The notes under the pieces were generated by a model. That model saw only the letters and a program-made list of their open reading frames with translations. It was not told where the DNA came from and ran no database searches. Shown here piece after piece: positions 48,057 through 61,120 of a DNA stretch of 64,000 bases (its first letter is position 1; each line of letters begins with the position of its first letter). Position numbers and translations under genes: made by a program. Location: the NCBI RefSeq assembly GCF_902167145.1, contig NC_050098.1, forward strand, positions 127,670,207 to 127,734,206, read 5' to 3'. This DNA comes from Zea mays. Lineage: Eukaryota > Streptophyta > Magnoliopsida > Poales > Poaceae.

Positions 48057-48843
48057 ATCTCCCCCTTTTTGGTGATTTATGCCAACACAACATAAAGCAA
48101 CTAGAATAAGTGCAAAATCACTTCGAATAAAACTCAAATTTATTTTGATTCATTTTTGGCATATATGGATCATCCTTTGCCACCACTTGGTTTGTTTTTG
48201 CAAATCAAACTCAAACTCTATCTCTAAGTCAAACACACATGTTGACGCATAAAGAGAGTCATTCCAAAAGAGATTGATCAAAGATTTCAAAAACTCCCCC
48301 TATTTCCCATAATCAACACTTCTCCCCACAAGAAGCCAACTTTTGACAAGAGAGACAACAAAAGAGTTTTGACAAACCAAAAGCTCTATTCTACTGTTTT
48401 CAAAATCTCTCAAGTGGTAGCTGATCCATTTATCGCTTTGGCCTTTATTTTCTCCCCCTTTGGCATCAAGCACCAAAACGGGATCAATCTTGGCCTTTTA
48501 ACTCCATTGCCTCACCAAAATCTTCAACTAAGAGCAAATAAGCAATAAGAGTATAAAGATGAACTTGGAAAGGTTACTCTTTTCATCGGAGTGCAGTGGA
48601 AGTCTTGCATGGTCCAAGTCCACCTTTTCCCTTTCAATTCTCCTTCGAGACTAAATCAAGCAAACTCAAGCATATGGTTAGTCTCAAAGGGTCAAGTTGT
48701 AACACATCTCCCCCTAAAAATGTGCATCTCTTGCACAAGGACTTATGAGGTCCGGGGAGTGCTTGTACAACTTGAGCACCATACTAAACAACAAAATGCA
48801 AAAAGGAACATGATCAAAGGCATAAACACATGTATGCTATAAA
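48057..48843 (-). promoter_or_regulatory. Noncoding zone with multiple polypurine tracts, element A
   Basis: On the minus strand AAAAAGGGGGAGA adjoins the 3' LTR (48,058-48,070). Similar AGGGGGAG-type tracts recur at about 48,293-48,302, 48,451-48,460 and 48,706-48,716. Multiple purine tracts before the 3' LTR are a known Sirevirus trait. No coding sequence is present. Confidence 0.8.
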
Positions 48844-50319
48844 TCAATCCAGGTTCCGTGAATCTAAGACGTTTAGCTCACTACGCAGCCTGCAAAAGGT
48901 CTTCTCATCTAGAGGCTTGGTAAAGATATCGGCTAGCTGGTTCTCGGTGCTAACATGAAACACTTCGATATCTCCCTTTTGCTGGTGGTCTCTCAAAAAG
49001 TGATGCCAGATGTCTATGTGCTTTGTGCGGCTGTGTTCAACAGGATTTTCCACCATGCGGATAGCACTCTCATTATCACATAGGAGTGGGACTTTGCTCA
49101 GATTGTAGCCAAAGTCCCGGAGGGTTTGCCTCATCCAAAGTAGTTGCGCGCAACACTGTCCTGCGGCAACATACTCGGCCTCAGCGGTGGATAGGGCAAC
49201 AGAGGTTTGTTTCTTAGAGTTCCACGACACCAGGGACCTTCCTAAGAATTGGCACGTCCCTGATGTACTCTTCCTATCGACCTTACATCCAGCATAGTCG
49301 GAATCTGAGTATCCAACCAAGTCAAAGGTAGACCCTTTTGGATACCAGAGCCCGAAGCAAGGCGTAGCAACCAAATATCTTAGAATTCGCTTCACCGCCA
49401 CTAAGTGACACTCCGTAGGATCGGATTGAAATCTAGCACACATGCATACGCTAAGCATAATATCCGGTCTACTAGCACATAAATAAAGTAGAGACCCTAT
49501 CATTGACCGGTATGCTTTTTGATCAACGGACTTACCTCCTTTGTTGAGGTCGGTGTGTCCGTCGGTCCCCATCGGAGTCTTTGCGGGCTTGGCGTCCTTC
49601 ATCCCAAACCGCTTTAGCAGATCTTGCATGTACTTCGTTTGGGAGATGAAGGTGCCGTCTTTGAGTTGCTTCACTTGGAACCCAAGGAAGTAGTTCAACT
49701 CGCCCATCATCGACATCTCGAATTTCTGCGTCATTACCCTGCTAAACTCTTCACAAGACTTTTGGTTAGTAGAACCAAATATTATGTCATCGACATAAAT
49801 TTGGCACACAAACAGATCACCATCACATGTCTTAGTAAAGAGAGTTGGATTGGCTTTCCCAACCTTGAAAGCATTAACAATTAAAAAGTCTCTAAGGCAT
49901 TCATACCATGCTCTTGGGGCTTGCTTAAGTCCACAGAGCGCCTTAGAGAGCTTACACACGTGGTCGGGGTACCGTTCATCCTCGAAGCCAGGGGGTTGCT
50001 CTACGTACACCTCCTCTTTGATCGGCCCGTTGAGGAAAGCGCTCTTCACATCCATTTGGTACAACCTGAAGGAATGGTGAGCGGCATATGCTAGCAAGAT
50101 ACGAATTGATTCTAGCCTAGCCACAGGAGCAAAAGTCTCCTCAAAGTCCAAACCTGCGACTTGGGCATAACCTTTTGCCACAAGTCGAGCCTTGTTCCTC
50201 GTCACCACCCCGTGCTCGTCCTGTTTGTTGCGGAACACCCACTTGGTTCCCACAACATTTTGCATGGGACGAGGCACCAGTGTCCAAACTTCATTGCGCT
50301 TGAAGTTGTTGAGTTCCTC
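48844..50319 (-). CDS. pol C-terminal part of element A: reverse transcriptase and RNase H
   Basis: This open stretch follows the TAG at 50,320-50,322 in the same frame, and the visible Met start at 50,277 is probably not used naturally. It encodes the copia reverse transcriptase ([41 protein letters not shown], catalytic [10 protein letters not shown]) and RNase H ([38 protein letters not shown]), ending at the usual pol C terminus. Compared with element B, three conserved places are changed: Tyr to Cys in [12 protein letters not shown], Arg to Trp in KHIDIRHHF and Tyr-Thr to Tyr-Met in SQTKY. It would need readthrough of the TAG to be made. Confidence 0.9.
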   Translation of the reverse strand, partial: EELNNFKRNEVWTLVPRPMQNVVGTKWVFRNKQDEHGVVTRNKARLVAKGYAQVAGLDFEETFAPVARLESIRILLAYAAHHSFRLYQMDVKSAFLNGPIKEEVYVEQPPGFEDERYPDHVCKLSKALCGLKQAPRAWYECLRDFLIVNAFKVGKANPTLFTKTCDGDLFVCQIYVDDIIFGSTNQKSCEEFSRVMTQKFEMSMMGELNYFLGFQVKQLKDGTFISQTKYMQDLLKRFGMKDAKPAKTPMGTDGHTDLNKGGKSVDQKAYRSMIGSLLYLCASRPDIMLSVCMCARFQSDPTECHLVAVKRILRYLVATPCFGLWYPKGSTFDLVGYSDSDYAGCKVDRKSTSGTCQFLGRSLVSWNSKKQTSVALSTAEAEYVAAGQCCAQLLWMRQTLRDFGYNLSKVPLLCDNESAIRMVENPVEHSRTKHIDIWHHFLRDHQQKGDIEVFHVSTENQLADIFTKPLDEKTFCRLRSELNVLDSRNLD

Positions 50320-52063
50320 CTACATGGCCAATACCCAATCCAGATCTAGCAAGGCCTCCTCTACCCTGAAAGGCTCAATAGAAGAGACAAAGGAGTAATG
50401 CTCACAAAAATTAACTAATCGAGATCGAGTAGTTACTCCCTTACTAATGTCACCCAAAATTTGGTCGATGGGATGATCCCTTTGAATCACCGCTCGAACT
50501 TGGGTTGGAGGTGCCGGTTGCGCTTCTTCCTCCATCACGTGATTATCTTGTGCTCCCCCTTGATCACACGCCTCCTTTTGATGAACCTGTTCATCGTCTT
50601 GAGTTGGGGGATGCACCGTTGTTGAGGAAGAAGGTTGATCTCGTTCATCTTGTTCCTGTGGCCGCACTTCTCCAATCGCCATGGTCCGTATAGCTGCCGT
50701 CGGAACATCTTCTTCATCTACATCATCACAATCAACAACTTGCTCTCTTGGAGAGCCATTAGTCTCATCAAACACAACGTCGCTAGAGACTTCAACCAAA
50801 CCTGATGATTTGTTGAAGACTCTATACGCCTTTGTATTTGAGTCATAACCTAATAAAAACCCTTCTATAGCTTTAGGAGCAAATTTAGAATTTCTACCCT
50901 TCTTCACTAGAATGAAGCACCTGCTCCCAAATACACGAAAGTAAGATACATTGGGTTTGTTACCGGTTAGTAGTTCATATGAAGTCTTCTTGAGGAGGCG
51001 GTGAAGGTAGACCCTGTTGATGGCGTGACAAGCCGTGTTCACGGCTTCCGACCAGAAACGCTCGGGGGTCTTGAATTCTCCAAGCATCGTCCTCGCCATA
51101 TCGATTAGCGTCCTGTTCTTCCTCTCTACCACACCATTTTGCTGTGGTGTGTAGGGAGCGGAGAACTCGTGCTTGATCCCTTCCTCCTCAAGGAACTCCT
51201 CCACTTGAAGGTTCTTGAACTTGGACCCGTTGTCGCTCCTTATCTTCTTCACCTTGAGCTCAAACTCATTTTGAGCTCTCCTGAGGAAGCGCTTGAGGGT
51301 CCCTTGGGTTTCAGACTTATCCTGCAAAAAGAATACCCAAGTGAAGCGGGAAAAATCATCAACAATAACTAAACCATACTTACTTCCTCCTATGCTCAGA
51401 TAGGCGACGGGTCCGAAGAGGTCCATATGTAGTAGCTCCAGGGGTCTTGAAGTGGTCATCACATTCTTGCTGTGATGCGCTCCTCCCACTTGTTTACCTG
51501 CTTGACAAGCTGCACAAGGTCTATCTTTTTCGAAATGAACATTGGTTAGCCCTATCACGTGTTCTCCCTTTAGAAGCTTGTGGAGGTTCTTCATCCCCAC
51601 ATGTGCTAAGCGGCGATGCCACAACCAGCCCATGCAAGTCTTAGCCATTAAGCATGCATCTAGACCGACCTCTTCTTTTGCAAAATCAACTAAATAAAGT
51701 TTGTCGTCTAATACACCCTTAAAAGCTAGTGAACCATCACTTCTTCTAAAGACAGACACATCTACATTTGTAAATAGACAGTTATATCCCATATTGCATA
51801 ATTGACTAACCGATAGCAAATTATATCCAAGAGACTCTACTAAAAACACATTAGAGATAGAGTGCTCATTAGAAATTGCAATTTTACCTAACCCTTTTAC
51901 CTTGCCTTGATTCCCATCACCGAATATAATTGAATCTTGGGAATCCTTGTTCTTGACGTAGGAGGTGAACATCTTCTTCTCCCCCGTCATATGGTTTGTG
52001 CATCCGCTGTCGTTAATCCAGCTTGAACCCCCGGATGCATAAACCTGCAAGGCAAATTTAGGC
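50320..52063 (-). CDS. pol N-terminal part of element A: protease and integrase, ending in TAG
   Basis: Without an own ATG near the start, the frame opens just after the gag stop. Order: aspartic protease (INDSGCTNHMTG), GAG-pre-integrase zinc region ([16 protein letters not shown] and CAACQAGK), integrase core with MDLFGPV (Asp), RSDNGSKFKN (Asp) and [10 protein letters not shown] (Glu), the [17 protein letters not shown]-terminal part, and an acidic linker ([11 protein letters not shown], ending DWVLAM). The stop TAG at 50,320-50,322 replaces a CAG seen in element B. The second-Asp motif has Lys where element B has Glu (SDNGSEFKN). Upstream, pol is in a different frame from gag. Confidence 0.9.
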
Positions 52064-54445
52064 TTGGGACTTAGGTACCCAACTCTTGTTGGGTCCTACA
52101 AGGTTAGTCACAATTTCCTTAGGGATCCAAATGCAAGTTTTATCACCCTTGCATTTTGCCCCTAACTTCCTAGCAATCACCTTTCTATCCTTTCTACAAA
52201 TTGCAAAGGAAGCATTCAAAGCATGATATATTGTAGAAGGCTCATTAACTTTCCTAGGAACGTTAACAACATTTCTCCTAGGCATATTATGAACAACATT
52301 TCTCCTACCAACATTTCTATCATGCACATAAGAAGAACTAGACGCAAACATGGCATGAGAATCAAAGACATTATATGCATTACAACTCCTATACGCATTT
52401 CTAGTATGTCTCCTATCATGATACATAAAAGCATGGTTCTTTTTAGCACTACCAGCCATAGGGGCCTTCCCTTTCTCCTTGGCGGGAATGGGAGCCTTAT
52501 GGCTTGTTAAGTTCTTGGCTTCCCTCTTGAAGCCAAGTCCATCCTTAATTGAGGGATGTCTACCAATTGTGTAGGCATCTCTTGCAAATTTTAGCTTATC
52601 AAAATTACTCTTGCTAGTCTTAAGTTGGGCATTAAGACTAGCTACTTCATCATTTAATTTAGAAATGCACTCTAGGTGTTCACTACAAGCATCAACATTA
52701 AAGTCTTTACACCTAGTGCAAATCACAACATGTTCTACACAAGATGTTAATTTACTAGATTTTTCTAGCTTAGCATTTAAATCATCATTTATGCTCTTTA
52801 AGCTAGAAATTGTCTCATGGCAAGAAGATAATTCACAAGAAAGCATTTCATTTCTCTTAACTTCTAAAGCATGAGATTTTTGTGCTTCTACAAATTTGTC
52901 ATGCTCTTCATAAAGAAGATCCTCTTGTTTTTCTAGTAATCTATTCTTGTCATTCAAAGCATCAATCAACTCATTAATCTTATTAATCTTAGATCTATCT
53001 AGTCCCTTGAATAAGCATGAGTAATCTATCTCATCATCATCACTAGACTCATCCTCACTTGAAGAAGCATAAGTACTAGTATCATGAGTGCTTACTTTCT
53101 TCTCCCTTGCCATGAGGCAAGTGTGATGCTCGTTGGGGAAGAGAGATGACTTGTTGAAGGCGGTGGCGGCGAGTCCTTCATTGTCGGAGTCGGAGGAGGA
53201 GCAATCCGAATCCCACTCCTTTCCGATATGTGCCTCGCCCTTGGCCTTCTTGTAATGCTTCTTCTTCTCCCTTTTGTTCCCCTTTTCCTGGTCACTATCA
53301 TTGTCGGGACAGTTAGCAATAAAATGACCAAGCTTACCGCATTTGAAGCATGATCGCTTTCCCTTGGTCTTAGTCTTGCTTGGCTGTCCCTTGCGACCCT
53401 TTAGCGCCGTCTTGAATCTTTTGATGATGAGGGCCATCTCTTCATCATTAAGACCGGCCGCCTCAATTTGCGCCACCTTGCTGGGTAGCGCCTCCTTGCT
53501 CCTTGTTGCCTTGAGAGTAATGGGTTGAGGCTCATGGATTGGGCCATTCAACGCGTCGTCCACGTACCTTGCCTCTTTGATCATCATTCGCCCGCTTACA
53601 AATTTTCCAAGAATTTCTTCGGGCGACATCTTGATGTACCTAGGATTTTCACGAATATTGTTTACCAAGTGAGGATCAAGAACGGTAAATGACCTTAGCA
53701 TTAGGCGGACGACATCGTGATCCGTCCATCGCGTGCTTCCGTAGCTCCTTATTTTGTTGATAAGGATCTTGAGCCGGTTGTATGTTTGTGTCGGCTCCTC
53801 GCCCCTTATCATCGCGAATCGTCCGAGCTCGCCCTCCACCAACTCCATCTTGGTGAGTAAGGTGACATCATTCCCCTCATGAGAGATCTTGAGGGTGTCC
53901 CAAATCTGCTTGGCATTGTCCAAGCCGCTCACCTTGTGATACTCGTCCCTGCACAAAGAGGCTAGCAACACAGTAGTAGCTTGTGCATTTTTATGGATCT
54001 GTTCATTAATAAACGAAGGGCTATCTGAGCTATCAAATTTCATTCCACTTTCCACAATCTCCCAAATGCTTGGATGGAGAGAAAACAGGTGAGTACGCAT
54101 TTTGTGGCTCCAAAATCCGTAATCCTCTCCATCAAAGTGAGGGGGCTTGCCAAGTGGAATGGGGAGCAATTGAGCATTTGAACTATGCGGGATGCGCGAA
54201 TAATCGAAAGAAAAGTTTGAGTTAACCGTCTTTCGTCTATCGTAGTCGTCGTCGTCCTTTTGGGAGGAGGAAGATTCGTCGCTGTCGTAGTAGACAATTT
54301 CCTTGATGCGCCTTGTCTTCTTCTTCCTCCCGTCTTTTCTTTTGTGGCCCGAGCCTGAGTCGGTGGACTTGTCATCATTGGGCTCGTTGACGAAGGACTC
54401 CTTCTCCTTGTCGTTGATCACCATCCCCTTGCCTTTAGGATCCAT
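52058..54445 (-). CDS. gag of copia element A (Sirevirus type)
   Basis: A 795-codon intact ORF from an ATG 36 bases past the primer binding site. The N-terminal 80 residues are Lys- and Ser/Asp-rich. The gag core spans about 95-300 (GKPPHFDGEDYGFWSHKMR, SLCRDEYHKVSGLDNAKQIW, ELVEGELGRFAMIRGEEP). The zinc knuckle CFKCGKLGHFIANC uses C366, C369, H374 and C379. A coiled-coil-like part follows (about 510-640), then a His/Arg-rich tail. Gag builds the particle that packages element RNA. It ends at TAA 16 bases upstream of the pol opening (LQVYASGG). It is longer than typical copia gag, as in Sireviruses. Confidence 0.93.
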   Translation of the reverse strand: MDPKGKGMVINDKEKESFVNEPNDDKSTDSGSGHKRKDGRKKKTRRIKEIVYYDSDESSSSQKDDDDYDRRKTVNSNFSFDYSRIPHSSNAQLLPIPLGKPPHFDGEDYGFWSHKMRTHLFSLHPSIWEIVESGMKFDSSDSPSFINEQIHKNAQATTVLLASLCRDEYHKVSGLDNAKQIWDTLKISHEGNDVTLLTKMELVEGELGRFAMIRGEEPTQTYNRLKILINKIRSYGSTRWTDHDVVRLMLRSFTVLDPHLVNNIRENPRYIKMSPEEILGKFVSGRMMIKEARYVDDALNGPIHEPQPITLKATRSKEALPSKVAQIEAAGLNDEEMALIIKRFKTALKGRKGQPSKTKTKGKRSCFKCGKLGHFIANCPDNDSDQEKGNKREKKKHYKKAKGEAHIGKEWDSDCSSSDSDNEGLAATAFNKSSLFPNEHHTCLMAREKKVSTHDTSTYASSSEDESSDDDEIDYSCLFKGLDRSKINKINELIDALNDKNRLLEKQEDLLYEEHDKFVEAQKSHALEVKRNEMLSCELSSCHETISSLKSINDDLNAKLEKSSKLTSCVEHVVICTRCKDFNVDACSEHLECISKLNDEVASLNAQLKTSKSNFDKLKFARDAYTIGRHPSIKDGLGFKREAKNLTSHKAPIPAKEKGKAPMAGSAKKNHAFMYHDRRHTRNAYRSCNAYNVFDSHAMFASSSSYVHDRNVGRRNVVHNMPRRNVVNVPRKVNEPSTIYHALNASFAICRKDRKVIARKLGAKCKGDKTCIWIPKEIVTNLVGPNKSWVPKSQA

Positions 54446-54480
54446 CTCTTCGGGCGGTTAGTCCCTTTCTTGAAGAGAAC

Positions 54481-54493
54481 GGCTCCGATACCA
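54481..54493 (-). promoter_or_regulatory. Primer binding site of element A
   Basis: TGGTATCGGAGCC on the minus strand, two bases after the LTR end. One base differs from the perfect initiator tRNA-Met complement. Confidence 0.88.
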
Positions 54494-54495
54494 AT

Positions 54496-55750
54496 TGAGA
54501 GCACCTAGAGGGGGGGGGGGGTGAATAGGTGATCCTGTGAAACTTGAAAACTTAAGCCACAAAACTTGGTTAATCGTTAGCACAATAGTTGCCAAGTGGC
54601 TAGATAGGAATCCTTAACAAAATACAATAACCAACAAAGATCAATCACAGAGATGACACGGTGGTTATCCCGTGGTTCGGCCAAGACCAACGCTTGCCTA
54701 CTCCACGTTGTGGCGTCCCAACGGACGAGGGTTGCAATCAACCCCTCTCAAGCGGTCCAAAGACCCACTTGAATACCACGGTATTTTGCTTTGCTTATCT
54801 TTATCCCACTTGCGAGGAATCTCCACAAATTGGAGTCTCTCGCCCTTACACTTAAAGTTCACAAAGAAGCACGGAGTAAGGGAGGGAAGCAACACACACA
54901 AATCCACAGCAAAATGTGCACACACACAGCCAAGAATCGAGCTCAAAAGACTATCTCAAAGTTCTCACTAGAACGGAGCTCGAATCACTGAGAATGACAA
55001 ACGGATGCGCAAAGACTGAGTGTGGATGATCAAGAATGCTCTAAGGTTGCTTCGTGTACTCCTCCATGCGCCTAGGGGTCCCTTTTATAGCCCCAAGGCA
55101 GCTAGGAGCCGTTGAGAGCAATTCTGGAAGGCTGATCTTGCCTTCTGTCATCGGGCGCACCGGACAGTCCGGTGCACACCGGACACTGTCCGGTGCCCGA
55201 TCTCCTTCCCAAAATGGCGCAGCCGACCGTTGCGGATCTGGGAGCCGTTGGCACACCGGACATGTCCGGTGCACACCGGACAGTCCGGTGCCCCCTTCCG
55301 ACCGTTGGCTCGGCCACGTGTCGCGCGCGGATTCCGCGGCCGATCGTTGGCCCGGCCGACCGTTGGCTCACCGGACAGTCCGGTGCACACCGGACAGTCC
55401 GGTGAATTTTAGCCGTACGCCATCGGCGAATTCCCGAGAGCGGCCACTTCGCCCGAGGCAGCCTGGCGCACCGGACACTGTCCGGTGCACCACCGGACAG
55501 TCCGGTGCCCCAGACCGAAACAGCCTTTTGGCTGTACACAGCCAACTCTTCTCTTTTCTTCTTCTTTCTGTTTCTAACACTTAGACAAGTATATTAGTAC
55601 ACAAAACCAATGTACTAAGGCTTAGAAACATACCTTTACTCTTGATTTGCACTTTGTCCATCCATGAGCATAAATTCACATTTAAGCACTTGTGTTGGCA
55701 CTCAATCACCAAAATACTTAGAAATGGCCCAAGGGCACATTTCCCTTTCA
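54496..55750 (-). repeat. 5' LTR of copia element A
   Basis: A 1,255-bp LTR nearly identical to 46,804-48,056. The G run near 54,510 is two bases longer, and three C/T or G/A transitions are visible. It drives element transcription to the left. Confidence 0.95.
55081..55090 (-). promoter_or_regulatory. TATA box of the element A 5' LTR
   Basis: CTATAAAAGG on the minus strand, at the same LTR position as in the 3' LTR and in element B (59,654-59,663). Confidence 0.7.
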
Positions 55751-56290
55751 GCACCATTCGCTGTTATGAAACATATCGATGATTTACGATAAAATTCGTA
55801 TATATTTATGATGTTTTGGATCACGTTACGCTTAAATCTACTAAAGTCATAACCTATATATGATTTTCATGCCGTAATTTTGTGCACCATTCGTTGTTAC
55901 GAAAACAGATCGACGATTTACACTAAATTCGTACTCATTTACGCTATTTTGGTTCACATTCGCTCGAGACAGAACCCGTGCATGATCAGATGCACGCGAT
56001 TTTCACCCCGTAATTCGAGCCAACCCATGTCATTACGAAACAGATCGACGTTTTATGCTAAAACTTGTACCTATTTACGCTTTTTGGTTCATGTTTTACG
56101 TTGAAATTCGTCCGAGCCAGAACCCGCACATAAATGGACGTGCGCGATTTTTATGCCGTAATTTCAGGCATATCACTGTTACGAAACAACTCTTCGATTT
56201 ATACTAAAATTCGTACTCATTTATGCTATTTTAGTTTACGTTTTACGCTTAAATTCGTCCGAGCCAGAACCCGCGCACGTACAGGCATCA
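55751..56290 (+). repeat. Tandem array at the right end of E4, about 130-145 bp period
   Basis: Units with ACGAAACAGATCGACG, TTTACRCTAAAATTCGTAC, TTTGGTTCAC and TCCGAGCCAGAACCCGC recur. GATTTAC or equivalent starts lie near 55,790, 55,915, 56,050 and 56,198. With the piece at 46,660-46,803 the array has about five diverged units. Confidence 0.78.
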
Positions 56291-56323
56291 AAGTATAACT
56301 GGCTAGGGCTTCCCGTACTAACC

Positions 56324-56396
<73 letters not shown>
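56324..56396. repeat. (TA)n microsatellite between E4 and E3
   Basis: About 73 bases of pure TA repeat directly join E4 to E3. Confidence 0.95.
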
Positions 56397-59066
<2,670 letters not shown>

Positions 59067-60322
59067 TGAGAGCACCTAGAGGGGGGGTGAATAGGTGATC
59101 CTGTGAAACTTAAACTTATCGCCACAAAAACTTGTTAAGTGTTAGCACAATAATCGCCAAGTGGCTAGAGAGGAGTCTCAACAAAACACAATACCACAAG
59201 AAATCAAACACAGAGATGACACAGTGGTTTATCCCGTGGTTCGGCCAAGACCAACGCTTGCCTACTCCACGTTGTGGCGTCCCAACGGACGAGGGTTGCA
59301 ATCAACCCCTCTCAAGCGGTCCAAAGACCCACTTGAATACCACGGTGTTTTGCTTGCTTTTTCTCAATCCCGTTTGCGAGGAATCTCCACAACTTGGAGC
59401 CTCTCGCCCTTACACTTAAGATTCACAAAGAAATACGGAGTAAGGGAGAAACTAGCAACGCACACAAGACTCAAAATCAGAGCAACAACACGCACACAAG
59501 TCGCAACAAGAGCTCGCAACACAACTCAATGAGTCCACAACTCAACAAGAGCTCTAGATGCTATCACAATGAACCAAATGCGTGGAATCGATGTCTTGGT
59601 GCTTAGGAATGTTGTAGGAATGCTTGGTATGCTCCTCCATGCGCCTAGGGGTCCCTTTTATAGCCCCAAGGCAGCTAGGAGCCGTTGAGAGCAATTCTGG
59701 AAGGCTGATCTTGCCTTCTGTCATCGGGCGCACCGGACAGTCCGGTGCACACCGGACACTGTCCGGTGCCCGATCTCCTTCCTTAAACAGCGCAGTCGAC
59801 CGTTGCAGATCTGGGAGCCGTTGGCGCACCGGACATGTCCGGTGCACACCGGACAGTCCGGTGCCCCCTTCCGACCGTTGGCTCGGCCACGTGTCGCGCA
59901 CGGATTCCGCGGCCGACCGTTGGCCCGGCCGACCGTTGGCTCACAGGACAGTCCGGTGCACACCGGACAGTCCGGTGAATTTTAGCCGTACACCGTCGGC
60001 AAATTCCCGAGAGCGGCCACTTCGCTCGAGGCAACTTGGCGCACCGGACACTGTCCGGTGCACCACCGGACAGTCCGGTGCTCCAGACCGAACAGCCTTT
60101 TGGCTGTACACAGCCAACTTTTCTCTGACTCGATTTCTCCTGTTTCAAGCACTTAGACACAATACATTAGTCTTCAAAACAATGTACTAAGGCTTAGAAA
60201 CATACCTTTACTCTTGATTTGCACTTTGTCCATCCATGGGTATAGATTCACATTTAAGCACCTGTGTTGGCACTCAATCACCAAAATACTTAGAAATGGC
60301 CCAAGGGCACATTTCCCTTTCA
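59067..60322 (-). repeat. 3' LTR of copia element B
   Basis: A 1,256-bp LTR from TGAGAG to CTTTCA, with the same four palindrome pairs as element A (near 59,730, 59,826, 59,945 and 60,040). It is more diverged in the segment 59,345-59,620. Confidence 0.93.
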
Positions 60323-61120
60323 ATCTCCCCCTTTTTGGTGATTTATGCCAACACAACATAAAGCAACTAGAACAAGTGCAATATCACTTCAAATAAAAAC
60401 TCAAATTTATTTTGATTCAATTTGGCATATATGGATCATCCTTTGCCACCACTTGGTTTGTTTTTGCAAATCAAACTCAAATCTCTATCTCTAAGTCAAA
60501 CACACTTGTAGAGACATCAAGAGAGGTTTTCCAAAGAAAATTGATTCAAGATTCCAAAAAACTCCCCCTATTTCCCATAATCAATACTTCTCCCCACAAG
60601 AAGTCAACTTTTGACAAGAGAGACAACAAAAGAGTTTTGAAAAAGCTCTATTCTACTATTTTCAAAAAACTCTATTTTCAAAATTTCTCAAGTGGTAGCT
60701 GATCCATTTATCGCTTTGGCCTTTATTTTCTCCCCCTTTGGCATCAAGCACCAAAACGGGATCAATCTTGGCCCTTTAACCCCATTGCCTCACCAAAATC
60801 TTCAATTAAGAGCAAATAGGCAATAAGAGTTAAAAGATGAACTTGGAGAAATTACTCTTTTCATCGGAGTGCAGTGGAAGTCTTTCACGGTCCAAGTCCA
60901 CCTTTTCCCTTTCAATCCTTCTTTAAGACTAAAGCATCAAACTCAAGCACAGGGTTAGTCTCAAAGGGTCAAGTTGTAACACATCTCCCCCTAAACATGT
61001 GCATCACTTTGCAACGGACTTGTGAGGTCTAGGGAGTGTTTGTACAACTTGAGCACCATTATTAAGCAACAAAATGCATAAGGAATATGATCAAAGGCAT
61101 AAACACATGTATGCTACAAA
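60323..61120 (-). promoter_or_regulatory. Noncoding zone with multiple polypurine tracts, element B
   Basis: Purine tracts on the minus strand lie next to the LTR (about 60,324-60,335) and at about 60,562-60,570, 60,730-60,738 and 60,984-60,992, at the same relative places as in element A. No coding sequence is present. Confidence 0.8.

Larger units (their letters stand above)
46799..55755 (-). mobile_element. Copia element A: young, nearly complete Sirevirus
   Basis: Complete element 46,804-55,750 (8,947 bp) flanked by GCACC on both sides. Minus-strand order is 5' LTR (54,496-55,750), primer binding site, gag, pol, noncoding zone with several purine tracts, 3' LTR (46,804-48,056). The LTRs differ by only three transitions and a G-run length change, so insertion is very recent. 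Its only visible major defect is one TAG in pol. Palindromic LTR motifs, initiator-tRNA primer site and repeated purine tracts mark it as a Sirevirus; the subfamily is not assigned. Confidence 0.95.
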
